A DNA stretch of 5,007 nt from Clostridiaceae bacterium (lineage in GTDB: Bacteria > Bacillota > Clostridia > Oscillospirales > Acutalibacteraceae): the NCBI GenBank assembly GCA_016302625.1, contig JAEDNG010000087.1:1-5007 (forward strand), written 5' to 3'. The notes beneath the pieces are model-generated. The model searched no databases, was not told the DNA's origin, and was given only the letters and a program-made list of their open reading frames with translations. The stretch's first letter is position 1, and every line of letters starts with the position of its first letter. The translations under genes were made by a program, and so were the position numbers. This document shows positions 1-5,007 of the stretch, piece by piece.

Positions 1-10
1 AATTTTTTTG

Positions 11-17
11 AAAGAGG
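11..17 (+). promoter_or_regulatory. Ribosome binding site of livJ
   Basis: AAAGAGG at 11-17 lies 9 bases before ATG at 27. It decides the start: an in-frame TTG at 18 directly abuts this motif and leaves no spacer, so translation should begin at ATG 27. The T-run at 3-9 just upstream may be ordinary leader sequence or the tail of a structure outside the window; this cannot be judged here. Confidence 0.8.
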
Positions 18-26
18 TTGTTCAAA

Positions 27-1148
27 ATGAAGAAATTTGTAAGAATCATGAGCGTATTTGCTGCGGCTTGTCTTATTCTTACCGCTCTTGCCGGCTGCGG
101 CGGCAATGAAAAAAGTAAGGTCTACCTCATCGGCTGTACAGGTCCGCTTACCGGAGACGCTTCCTCGTACGGTATTTCGGTTAAGCAGGGTGCAACTCTT
201 GCAGTTGAGGAAATCAATGCAAACGGCGGTCTCGAGGGCGTAAACTTTAAGTTCGATATGAAGGATGACAAGGCTACCGCCGAGGACGCTAACACAGGCT
301 ATGACGCACTTTACGACGCAGGTATGAAGATTTCCTTAGGCGGCGTAACATCAGGTTCCTGCGCCGCATTTGCAGAAAAGGCAGCTAAGGATAACATCTT
401 TGTTATGACTCCTTCCGCTTCCGCGGCTGATGTAATCACCAAGGGCGACAATACCTTCCGCGTATGCTTCGGAGATCCCGATCAGGGCATTCTTGCCGCT
501 GAGGAACTTTCCAAGAACTTCAAGAAAATCGGTTGCATTTACGATACATCCGATCCGTATTCTTCGGGTATTTATGACGCTTTCAAGGAAAAGATGGCAG
601 AGCTTAAAACCGAATTCACCACCAAAACCTTCGACAAGGAAAACAACAAGGACTTTTCCACTCAGGTTGAGGCTCTTAAGGATTGCGATGTTATCTTTGT
701 TCCTTTCTATTACACCGAGGCCGGTCTTGTTGCTAAGACCTGCGTTGCTAAAGGCGTTAAAGCCGAGCTGTTCGGTTGCGACGGTCTTGACGGTATAGCT
801 TCACAGATAGACGAAACCGTTACAAACAGAATTCGTTACATCACACCCTTCGATGTAGCAAGCACCGATGCAAAGGTTTCAAAGTTTGTAAGCGACTATA
901 AAGAGAAATACGGTACTGAACCCGATCAGTTCGCAGCTGACGGTTACGACGCTGTTTATGCCATTTACAACGCTATGAAGTCCGCGGGTGTAAACGACGT
1001 TTCCATCAGCGCCAGCGACCTTTGCGACAAAATCGTTGAAGCACTTACCTCTTCTGACTTCACATATGAAGGCGTTACAGGTAAAATGACTTGGGACAAG
1101 TCGGGTGCTGCTACCAAGGTTCCGGTAATTGTTGAACTCGGCAAATAA
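27..1148 (+). CDS. livJ: Branched-chain amino acid ABC transporter substrate-binding lipoprotein
   Basis: This is the extracellular ligand-binding component of a HAAT-type ABC importer (Peripla_BP_6, type I fold), probably for leucine, isoleucine and valine. The 373-residue product starts with a basic n-region (MKKFVR), a hydrophobic core and the lipobox LAGC. Cys24 is the predicted lipidation site, so the protein should be tethered to the outer face of the membrane. The mature part opens with the family-type strand VYLIGCTGPLTGD, followed by a hydrophobic KQGATLAVEEINANGG helix. Segments matching ligand-pocket regions of LivJ relatives are TSGS (108-111), TPSAS (128-132), DPYSSG (176-181) and GCDGLDG (250-256). 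The length is typical of the family. The mature chain carries eight cysteines besides Cys24, which is unusual. Lys is mostly AAG and Ile mostly ATC/ATT, unlike the ATA-rich permease genes, suggesting strong expression. The exact substrate is inferred from family and operon; related amino acids, amides or short peptides remain possible. Confidence 0.95.
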   Translation: MKKFVRIMSVFAAACLILTALAGCGGNEKSKVYLIGCTGPLTGDASSYGISVKQGATLAVEEINANGGLEGVNFKFDMKDDKATAEDANTGYDALYDAGMKISLGGVTSGSCAAFAEKAAKDNIFVMTPSASAADVITKGDNTFRVCFGDPDQGILAAEELSKNFKKIGCIYDTSDPYSSGIYDAFKEKMAELKTEFTTKTFDKENNKDFSTQVEALKDCDVIFVPFYYTEAGLVAKTCVAKGVKAELFGCDGLDGIASQIDETVTNRIRYITPFDVASTDAKVSKFVSDYKEKYGTEPDQFAADGYDAVYAIYNAMKSAGVNDVSISASDLCDKIVEALTSSDFTYEGVTGKMTWDKSGAATKVPVIVELGK

Positions 1149-1160
1149 TCATTACTGAAT

Positions 1161-1199
1161 ATATTTCGCACAGCCTGAAATACAGGCTGTGCGAAATAT
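1161..1199 (+). terminator. Perfect 17-bp stem-loop after livJ (partial terminator or mRNA 3' protector)
   Basis: Arms 1161-1177 and 1183-1199 are exact inverted repeats of 17 bases around an AAATA loop, starting 12 bases after the livJ stop. No T-run follows on the + strand (next bases GGCATAAAAATCGG), and none follows on the minus strand. It is therefore not a textbook intrinsic terminator. A stable hairpin in this place could shield the livJ mRNA 3' end from exonucleases, or cause partial termination, so that more binding protein than permease is made. The structure is seen directly; the role is inferred. Confidence 0.6.
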
Positions 1200-1220
1200 G
1201 GCATAAAAATCGGATTGTTT

Positions 1221-1259
1221 CGAATAAAGAATAAGAAGCTGATTCTTGTTTTTTATTCG
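1221..1259 (+). promoter_or_regulatory. Second long AU-rich stem-loop in the livJ-livH gap
   Basis: Arms 1221-1237 and 1243-1259 pair over 17 positions, with two G-U wobbles (1229/1251 and 1232/1248), around a GCTGA loop. The 3' end of this stem (1256-1259) is also the 5' end of the next hairpin (1256-1271), so the two cannot form together. This resembles an antiterminator/terminator pair, but no ligand-binding domain or leader peptide is recognisable. Confidence 0.4.
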
Positions 1260-1278
1260 GCATAAGCCGAAAATTTTT
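1256..1278 (+). terminator. Possible weak intrinsic terminator or attenuator before livH
   Basis: TTCGGC (1256-1261) pairs with GCCGAA (1266-1271) around an ATAA loop. Two A residues and TTTTT (1274-1278) follow. The stem is only 6 bp, so termination would be weak or conditional. It sits just before the livH ribosome binding site and competes with the 1221-1259 stem-loop. A regulatory role is inferred from the layout alone. Confidence 0.4.
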
Positions 1279-1284
1279 AATTTA

Positions 1285-1289
1285 GGGAG
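1285..1289 (+). promoter_or_regulatory. Ribosome binding site of livH
   Basis: GGGAG within AGGGAGA lies 6 bases before ATG at 1296, a good spacing. It lies just downstream of the T-run of the small hairpin, so RNA folding in the gap could also affect access by ribosomes. Confidence 0.75.
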
Positions 1290-1295
1290 ATACTA

Positions 1296-2159
1296 ATGAA
1301 CATTATACTGGATGGATTAGGCCTCGGCGCAATATATGCACTGATTGCTCTCGGCTATACCATGGTATACGGTATTGCAAAGCTCTTAAACTTCGCGCAC
1401 GGCGATATTATTATGGTCGGTGCATACGCTATTCTGACTATGCTTAATGCGAACGGCAACCCATGGATAGCGATTATAGTTTCAGTCGTTGTATGCACTG
1501 CCGCGGGTATAATTATTGAACGCTTCGCTTACAGACCGCTCCGCAGCGCGTCACCTTTAGCGGTATTAATAACGGCAATCGGCGTAAGCTACTTTTTGCA
1601 AAGTCTCGCACAGCTGGTATTCGGTGCAAAATCCCGTCCTGTAACCTTGCCTGCGCTCGGTAATATTAATTTATTCGGCGCGTCTGTCAGTGTGGCAACC
1701 ATTATCACCCTGATTATAGGCGCTGTAATAATGGCGGCGCTTACCGTCTTTGTAAACTTTACCCGTATAGGCCGAGCTATGCAGGCGGTTTCGGAGGATA
1801 AGGGTGCGTCTCAGCTCATGGGAATAAACGTCAACCGCATTATTATGATAACCTTTGCGATAGGCTCTGCGCTTGCCGCTTTTGCAAGTCTGTTTTATCT
1901 AATGCAGATACCCGCAACCAGCCCGACGCTCGGCTCAATGCCCGGTATCAAGGCATTTACCGCTGCGGTTATCGGAGGTATAGGTTCAATACCCGGCGCG
2001 ATGATCGGGGGCGTGCTTTTGGGACTTATTGAAAAAATCTGCTTAAGCATTCCCTTTTTAAGCGCTTATACTACCGCGATTGAATTCGGACTTCTTATTC
2101 TAATACTTTTGGTTAAACCCATCGGTCTTTTAGGTAAGAAAAGAAGGGTGAAGGTGTAA
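1296..2159 (+). CDS. livH: Branched-chain amino acid ABC transporter permease LivH
   Basis: This is one of the two membrane-spanning subunits that form the transport channel with LivM in the cytoplasmic membrane. The 287-residue product is almost wholly hydrophobic, with about eight membrane segments, and has the normal LivH length. Family landmarks seen are the N-terminal ILDGLGLGAIYALIALGYTMVYG, LNFAHGD (31-37), the cytoplasmic coupling loop beginning GRAMQAVSEDKGASQLMGIN (159-178), AFTAAVIGGIGSIPGAMIGG (220-239) and the C-terminal LVKPIGLLG (272-280) before a basic tail KKRRVKV. The ATG start is supported by a well-spaced GGGAG. It is separated from livJ by a 136-base stretch of hairpins, but from livM by only 3 bases. 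ATA isoleucine codons are common, unlike in livJ. Family assignment is firm; the substrate is inferred from the operon. Confidence 0.96.
   Translation: MNIILDGLGLGAIYALIALGYTMVYGIAKLLNFAHGDIIMVGAYAILTMLNANGNPWIAIIVSVVVCTAAGIIIERFAYRPLRSASPLAVLITAIGVSYFLQSLAQLVFGAKSRPVTLPALGNINLFGASVSVATIITLIIGAVIMAALTVFVNFTRIGRAMQAVSEDKGASQLMGINVNRIIMITFAIGSALAAFASLFYLMQIPATSPTLGSMPGIKAFTAAVIGGIGSIPGAMIGGVLLGLIEKICLSIPFLSAYTTAIEFGLLILILLVKPIGLLGKKRRVKV
2151..2156 (+). promoter_or_regulatory. Ribosome binding site of livM supporting a TTG start
   Basis: AAGGTG (2151-2156), inside the last livH codons, lies 6 bases before TTG at 2163. The next in-frame methionine is residue 32, and starting there would remove most of the first membrane segment. 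The TTG is therefore the likely start and is coupled to the end of livH translation. Confidence 0.7.
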
Positions 2160-2162
2160 GCA

Positions 2163-3320
2163 TTGGAATACATTAAAAATATTAAAAACTCATACAAGCT
2201 CAAATACAATATTACTTATTATATCATTATTGCCATTGTAACTGTAACCGCCGTTATGGCGGCGTCGGGCGATCTTAAGCGCTCTACAATGGGACTTCTC
2301 GCCAGAATTTCTTACAGCATTATAATGGCGCTGTCGCTTAACCTTGTAGTCGGCTTTTTAGGTGAATTAAGTCTCGGCCACGGCGGTTTTATGTGCGTCG
2401 GCGCTTATATAGGTTGCTTCTGTGCAAATTATTTGCATAATGTAATAAGCAGTCCGCTATTGGTTTTAATTGTTGCGATGATTATAGGTGGCATATCTGC
2501 GGCATTTTTCGGATTTATTATCGGCCTTCCGGCACTAAGGCTTAAGGGCGATTATCTGGCAATAGTTACGCTTGCTTTCGGAGAAATTGTGCGAAATGTT
2601 TTCAAAAATCTCCCGTGGTTTGGCGGCGCAATGGGTCTTTCCTCCGTAACCTATAACGCAGACAGTCTTTTTGTGGTTGGTTTCGTTGTTGTTTTGATTG
2701 TTCTCTTTTTAAGTCAAAATCTCATTCGCAGTAAGCACGGAAGAGCGGTAACAGCTATACGCGACAATGAAATAGCCGCAAAGGCAATGGGTATCAACGT
2801 CACCTTTTACAAGTTGCTTATTTTTGTGATTTCCGCCGCGTTTGCCGGTGTTGCCGGCGTTATTTACGGTCACTTCACAACTCCTGTTATGTATTCCTTC
2901 TTCTCATACAACTACTCCATTGAGGTTTTAGTAATGGTAGTTTTGGGCGGTATGGCAAGTCTTAACGGCTCAATAATCGCCGCTACGCTTATCACTGTTG
3001 TAAACTTCCTTCTTCAGGATAACCTTTCGGGCGATCTTGCGGCGCTCAGACTATTGATATACGCTTTAATCCTTATCATAGTTGTTCTGTTTAACAACTC
3101 CCCGGCGTTTGCGCCTATAAAGGAAAAACTCGGTATTCATAAGATTCTTGAAAAAATCTCCTTCCGCCGAAAGCCGGGCACCGTTACCGACGACAAGGCG
3201 GATTGGAATAAAATAGAAACCAAGATTCCGATGGATGAAGTTTTAGGCGTTGATTTCCGTACCGATGAAGCTACTCCTGCGGGTGACACCGAGGAAAAGG
3301 AGGAAAAGGACAATGGCTGA
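2163..3320 (+). CDS. livM: Branched-chain amino acid ABC transporter permease LivM
   Basis: This is the second channel subunit, partner of LivH. The 385-residue product begins at TTG with a polar, basic stretch (about 1-17), followed by a first membrane segment (about 18-34) and the multi-span core. Family motifs seen are GELSLGHGGFMCVGAY (67-82), the stretch from LPALRLKGDYLAIVTLAFGE to R144 (122-144), GRAVTAIRDNEIAAKAMGIN (193-212, the coupling loop that contacts the ATPases) and LGGMASLNGSIIAA (261-274). The last span ends near residue 310. The usual proline-x-GL ending is absent; instead NNSPAFAPIKEKLG leads into a charged, probably cytoplasmic tail of about 65-70 residues ending EEKEEKDNG. 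This makes the protein somewhat longer than common LivM proteins. The gene starts 3 bases after livH and overlaps livG by 8 bases, so translational coupling is likely on both sides. Identity is firm; the function of the tail is unknown. Confidence 0.94.
   Translation: MEYIKNIKNSYKLKYNITYYIIIAIVTVTAVMAASGDLKRSTMGLLARISYSIIMALSLNLVVGFLGELSLGHGGFMCVGAYIGCFCANYLHNVISSPLLVLIVAMIIGGISAAFFGFIIGLPALRLKGDYLAIVTLAFGEIVRNVFKNLPWFGGAMGLSSVTYNADSLFVVGFVVVLIVLFLSQNLIRSKHGRAVTAIRDNEIAAKAMGINVTFYKLLIFVISAAFAGVAGVIYGHFTTPVMYSFFSYNYSIEVLVMVVLGGMASLNGSIIAATLITVVNFLLQDNLSGDLAALRLLIYALILIIVVLFNNSPAFAPIKEKLGIHKILEKISFRRKPGTVTDDKADWNKIETKIPMDEVLGVDFRTDEATPAGDTEEKEEKDNG
3297..3303 (+). promoter_or_regulatory. Ribosome binding site of livG inside livM
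   Basis: AAGGAGG (3297-3303) lies 9 bases before ATG at 3313. It decides the start against an upstream in-frame ATG at 3250, which would add 21 non-homologous residues (ISVPMKLLLRV...). The same purine-rich bases encode the acidic and lysine-rich end of LivM. Confidence 0.85.
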
Positions 3321-4083
3321 TGTGGTATTAAAGATCGAAGACCTCGGCATCGCTTTCGGCGGTTTGCACGCAGTAGAAAATCTTAATCTTGAAGTTAAAG
3401 AAAAGCAGATTTACGGTCTTGTCGGGCCTAACGGCGCAGGTAAAACCACCGTTTTCAATATGCTTACAGGTGTTTATCAGCCAACAACAGGCACCTTTTC
3501 CCTGTGCGGCGAAACCTTAAACGGCAAAACGCAGGAAGCAATCAACCGCAAGGGCATTGCGCGTACCTTTCAGAATATTCGCCTTTTTACCAATATGAGC
3601 GTTATACGCAATGTAATGGTAGGATTGCACAATCAACCCGATTTTAAATGCGGTCCGTTCTCAAGTATGCTGCGTTTGCCGAAATACTATAAAACCGAAA
3701 ACGCAATGCGCGCAAGGGCTAAAGAAATTCTCCGAATTTTCGGTCTGTTAGAAGAGCGCAACAGCCTTTCCTCCAACCTGCCATACGGCAAGCAGAGAAA
3801 GCTGGAAATAGCACGTGCTATGGCGACCAACCCGAAGCTTTTGCTCTTGGACGAACCCGCCGCCGGAATGAACCCCAACGAAACATCCGAGCTTATGGAC
3901 ATTATCCGTTTCATCCGCGACGAATTTAATATCTCAGTTCTGCTTATTGAGCACGATATGCGGTTTGTTTCGGGACTGTGCGACGAAATCACCGTTCTTA
4001 ATTTCGGCACAACCTTAGCGCAGGGTGATACGCAGACCGCACTGAATGACCCTGAGGTTATTCGCGCTTACATCGGAGGGTAA
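3313..4083 (+). CDS. livG: Branched-chain amino acid ABC transporter ATP-binding protein LivG
   Basis: This is one of the two cytoplasmic ATPases that power the LivH/LivM channel. The 256-residue product has every expected ABC motif: Walker A GPNGAGKT (38-45), Q-loop Gln87 in RTFQNIRLF, the signature in its LivG form LPYGKQ (156-161) followed by RKLEIARAMA, Walker B LLLLDE (Asp180, catalytic Glu181), the D-loop region PAAGMNPNE, and H-loop His214 in LIEHDM. The insert between the Q-loop and the signature, and the C-terminal DPEVIRAYIGG, are typical of LivG. The length is normal. The start at ATG 3313 is chosen from the AAGGAGG and from family-like MADVVLKIEDLGIAFGG. It overlaps livM by 8 bases (ATGGCTGA) and is 3 bases from livF. 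I see nothing missing. Confidence 0.96.
   Translation: MADVVLKIEDLGIAFGGLHAVENLNLEVKEKQIYGLVGPNGAGKTTVFNMLTGVYQPTTGTFSLCGETLNGKTQEAINRKGIARTFQNIRLFTNMSVIRNVMVGLHNQPDFKCGPFSSMLRLPKYYKTENAMRARAKEILRIFGLLEERNSLSSNLPYGKQRKLEIARAMATNPKLLLLDEPAAGMNPNETSELMDIIRFIRDEFNISVLLIEHDMRFVSGLCDEITVLNFGTTLAQGDTQTALNDPEVIRAYIGG
4075..4080 (+). promoter_or_regulatory. Ribosome binding site of livF inside the end of livG
   Basis: GGAGGG (4075-4080) lies 6 bases before ATG at 4087. It coincides with the codons for the final Gly-Gly of LivG, so translation of the two ATPases is probably coupled. Confidence 0.8.
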
Positions 4084-4086
4084 AGT

Positions 4087-4797
4087 ATGGCGTTACTTGA
4101 AATAAAGGACTTACAGGTTTTTTACGGCGTTATTCAGGCGCTTAAAGGAATTGATTTCACTGTAAACGAGGGCGAAATCGTCACCCTTATAGGTGCTAAC
4201 GGCGCAGGAAAAACCACTATTATGCAAAGCATTATGGGACTTATTCCGATTCACTCGGGCAGCGTTCATTATGACGGAAAAGATATAACTAAAATGCCCG
4301 GGCATAAAATCGTTAATCTCGGAATGACTCAGGTTCCTGAAGGCAGAAGAATTTTTCAGGAATTAACGGTTTATGAAAATCTGCTTATGGGGGCTTATAC
4401 CGGGAAAAGCAAAGCTCAAATCAAAAAGGACATTGAGGCTACCTGCACCCGTTTTCCGAGACTCGGGGAGCGCAAGAATCAGATAGCCGGTACCCTTTCG
4501 GGCGGTGAACAGCAGATGCTCGCGATGGGCAGAGCCATGATGTGCCATCCGAAGCTTCTTATGCTTGATGAACCCTCGATGGGACTGTCGCCCTTGCTTG
4601 TTGACGAGGTTTTTGATATTATTAAGGACTTCCGCGACAGCGGCACAACCATTCTTCTTGTTGAGCAAAACGCGAATAAGGCGCTTGATATCTGCGACAG
4701 AGCCTATGTTCTTGAAAACGGCAAAATTGTGCTTTCGGGAACAGGAACAGAGCTTGCCCAAAGCGACTCAATCAAAAAAGCGTATCTTGGCGGTTAA
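4087..4797 (+). CDS. livF: Branched-chain amino acid ABC transporter ATP-binding protein LivF
   Basis: This is the second ATPase of the importer, expected to pair with LivG beneath LivH/LivM. The 236-residue product has the usual LivF length and motifs: MALLEIKDLQVFYGVIQALKG at the start, Walker A GANGAGKT (36-43), Q-loop Gln82 in TQVPEGRRIF, canonical signature LSGGEQQ (137-143), Walker B LLMLDE (Asp161, catalytic Glu162) and PSMGLSP. The H-loop position is Gln194 (LVEQNANKAL) rather than histidine. That is the normal LivF family sequence, not damage, and LivG supplies a histidine. The C-terminus KAYLGG mirrors the RAYIGG end of LivG. It is the last gene of the operon, 3 bases after livG, with a hairpin terminator beginning about 18 bases downstream. 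Confidence 0.96.
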   Translation: MALLEIKDLQVFYGVIQALKGIDFTVNEGEIVTLIGANGAGKTTIMQSIMGLIPIHSGSVHYDGKDITKMPGHKIVNLGMTQVPEGRRIFQELTVYENLLMGAYTGKSKAQIKKDIEATCTRFPRLGERKNQIAGTLSGGEQQMLAMGRAMMCHPKLLMLDEPSMGLSPLLVDEVFDIIKDFRDSGTTILLVEQNANKALDICDRAYVLENGKIVLSGTGTELAQSDSIKKAYLGG

Positions 4798-4814
4798 AAA
4801 ATACATGTATATTT

Positions 4815-4840
4815 AGGGCGGAAAATTTTTCCGCTCTTTT
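4815..4840 (+). terminator. Intrinsic terminator of the liv operon
   Basis: AGGGCGGAAA (4815-4824) pairs with TTTCCGCTCT (4828-4837), with one G-U pair, around a 3-base loop. TTT and then ATTA follow. It starts about 18 bases after the livF stop. The T-run is short, but the GC-containing stem in this position is convincing. Confidence 0.8.
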
Positions 4841-4851
4841 ATTATGCAAAT

Positions 4852-4875
4852 AAAAAACAGCCGGTTTACCGGCTG
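4852..4875 (-). terminator. Intrinsic terminator of the convergent Asp23-like gene
   Basis: Read on the minus strand, CAGCCGG (4875-4869) and CCGGCTG (4864-4858) form a perfect 7-bp stem around a TAAA loop, followed directly by six T residues (4857-4852). It lies 10 bases beyond the stop codon of the minus-strand gene. On the + strand the stem is not followed by a T-run, so it mainly serves the minus strand. Confidence 0.88.
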
Positions 4876-4885
4876 CAAAATTATG

Positions 4886-5007
4886 CTACTGTTCCTCTTG
4901 CGCGATTTCAATATCAGCGACGTTTACGTTTACCTGGGTTACGGCATTTCCTGTCATGGTCTGGATTTTATCCTTTATGTTCTGCTGGACCTTTTCCGCC
5001 ACGTCCT
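4886..5007 (-). CDS. Asp23/Gls24 family envelope stress response protein, C-terminal part
   Basis: Only the last 39 codons are inside the window; the gene enters from the right edge and stops at TAG (4888-4886). The visible peptide begins DVAEKVQQNIKDKIQTMTG and continues NAVTQVNVNVADIEIAQEEQ. This matches the C-terminal pattern of Asp23/Gls24 proteins, in which a helix VAxxVQxxVKxxVExMTG leads into a strand VxxVNVxVxxI. These are small proteins of Gram-positive bacteria linked to the cell envelope and to alkaline or envelope stress. The short acidic end EEQ is unremarkable. A strong terminator follows at once, so this copy is not directly followed by nusB, as Asp23-family genes often are in Clostridia; it may be a separate paralogue. 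The fragment is short, so the family call rests on this pattern only. Confidence 0.75.
   Translation of the reverse strand, partial: DVAEKVQQNIKDKIQTMTGNAVTQVNVNVADIEIAQEEQ

Noticed and set aside
18..26. Upstream TTG start for livJ at 18
   Set aside because: It abuts the AAAGAGG ribosome binding site with no spacer; ATG 27 has a proper 9-base spacing and gives a standard lipoprotein signal peptide.
965..1204. Minus-strand open frame across the livJ end and the hairpin
   Set aside because: Mostly antisense to livJ, starts inside the inverted repeat and has no recognisable product.
1149..1295. T-box or other known riboswitch before livH
   Set aside because: I could not find the T-box consensus, a specifier stem or any other recognisable riboswitch core.
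3250..3312. Longer livG from ATG 3250
   Set aside because: The extra 21 residues do not resemble LivG and overlap livM coding; AAGGAGG points to ATG 3313.
4194..4740. LivF with a missing H-loop histidine as a sign of inactivation
   Set aside because: Gln at this position (VEQN) is the usual LivF family state, and all other motifs are intact.
3687..4761. Open frames on the minus strand within livG and livF
   Set aside because: They are fully antisense to well-conserved ATPase genes, and their translations show no recognisable domain.
4801..4810. 10-base palindrome ATACATGTAT after livF as an operator
   Set aside because: It is short, lies between a stop codon and a terminator, and has no second copy; chance is the simplest explanation in AT-rich sequence.
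4565..4816. Alternative-frame open reading frame inside livF
   Set aside because: It is a frame shadow of livF, with no ribosome binding site and no family-like sequence.
1..5007. Mobile elements, CRISPR arrays, tRNA or rRNA genes
   Set aside because: No transposase, direct-repeat array, cloverleaf or ribosomal sequence was seen on either strand.

Overview
The window holds a complete five-gene ABC uptake operon of the branched-chain amino acid type (HAAT family), all on the + strand in the order livJ-livH-livM-livG-livF. It also holds the last 39 codons of a convergent minus-strand gene of the Asp23/Gls24 family at the right edge. The source looks like a Gram-positive anaerobe of the class Clostridia, possibly a gut Oscillospirales-type lineage. 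The reasons are a lipoprotein (not periplasmic) binding protein with a lipobox, an Asp23-family neighbour, strong purine-rich Shine-Dalgarno sites, a TTG start, cysteine-rich extracellular protein and moderate GC. The genus cannot be fixed from this sequence.

Layout. Positions 1-26 are a short leader carrying the livJ ribosome binding site; the promoter lies upstream, outside the window. livJ (27-1148) is the lipid-anchored substrate-binding protein. A 147-base gap follows, the only sizeable intergenic space. It holds a perfect 17-bp stem-loop, then a second long AU-rich stem-loop that overlaps a small GC hairpin with a T-run. The four remaining genes are packed tightly: livH (1296-2159) and livM (2163-3320, TTG start) are the two permeases, and livG (3313-4083, overlapping livM by 8 bases) and livF (4087-4797) are the two ATPases. 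A hairpin terminator (about 4815-4840) ends the operon. A second terminator (about 4852-4875), facing the other way, ends the incoming Asp23-like gene.

Function. LivJ captures leucine, isoleucine, valine or a related ligand outside the cell and delivers it to the LivH/LivM channel, while LivG/LivF hydrolyse ATP on the inner face. The structured livJ-livH gap would fit a higher dose of binding protein than of permease. Codon choice in livJ also looks more like that of a highly expressed gene.

This is a well-known transporter class, and I found no new system. The points worth a second look are the livJ-livH RNA structures, the unusual charged C-terminal tail of LivM whose coding sequence doubles as the livG ribosome binding site, and the cysteine-rich binding protein.
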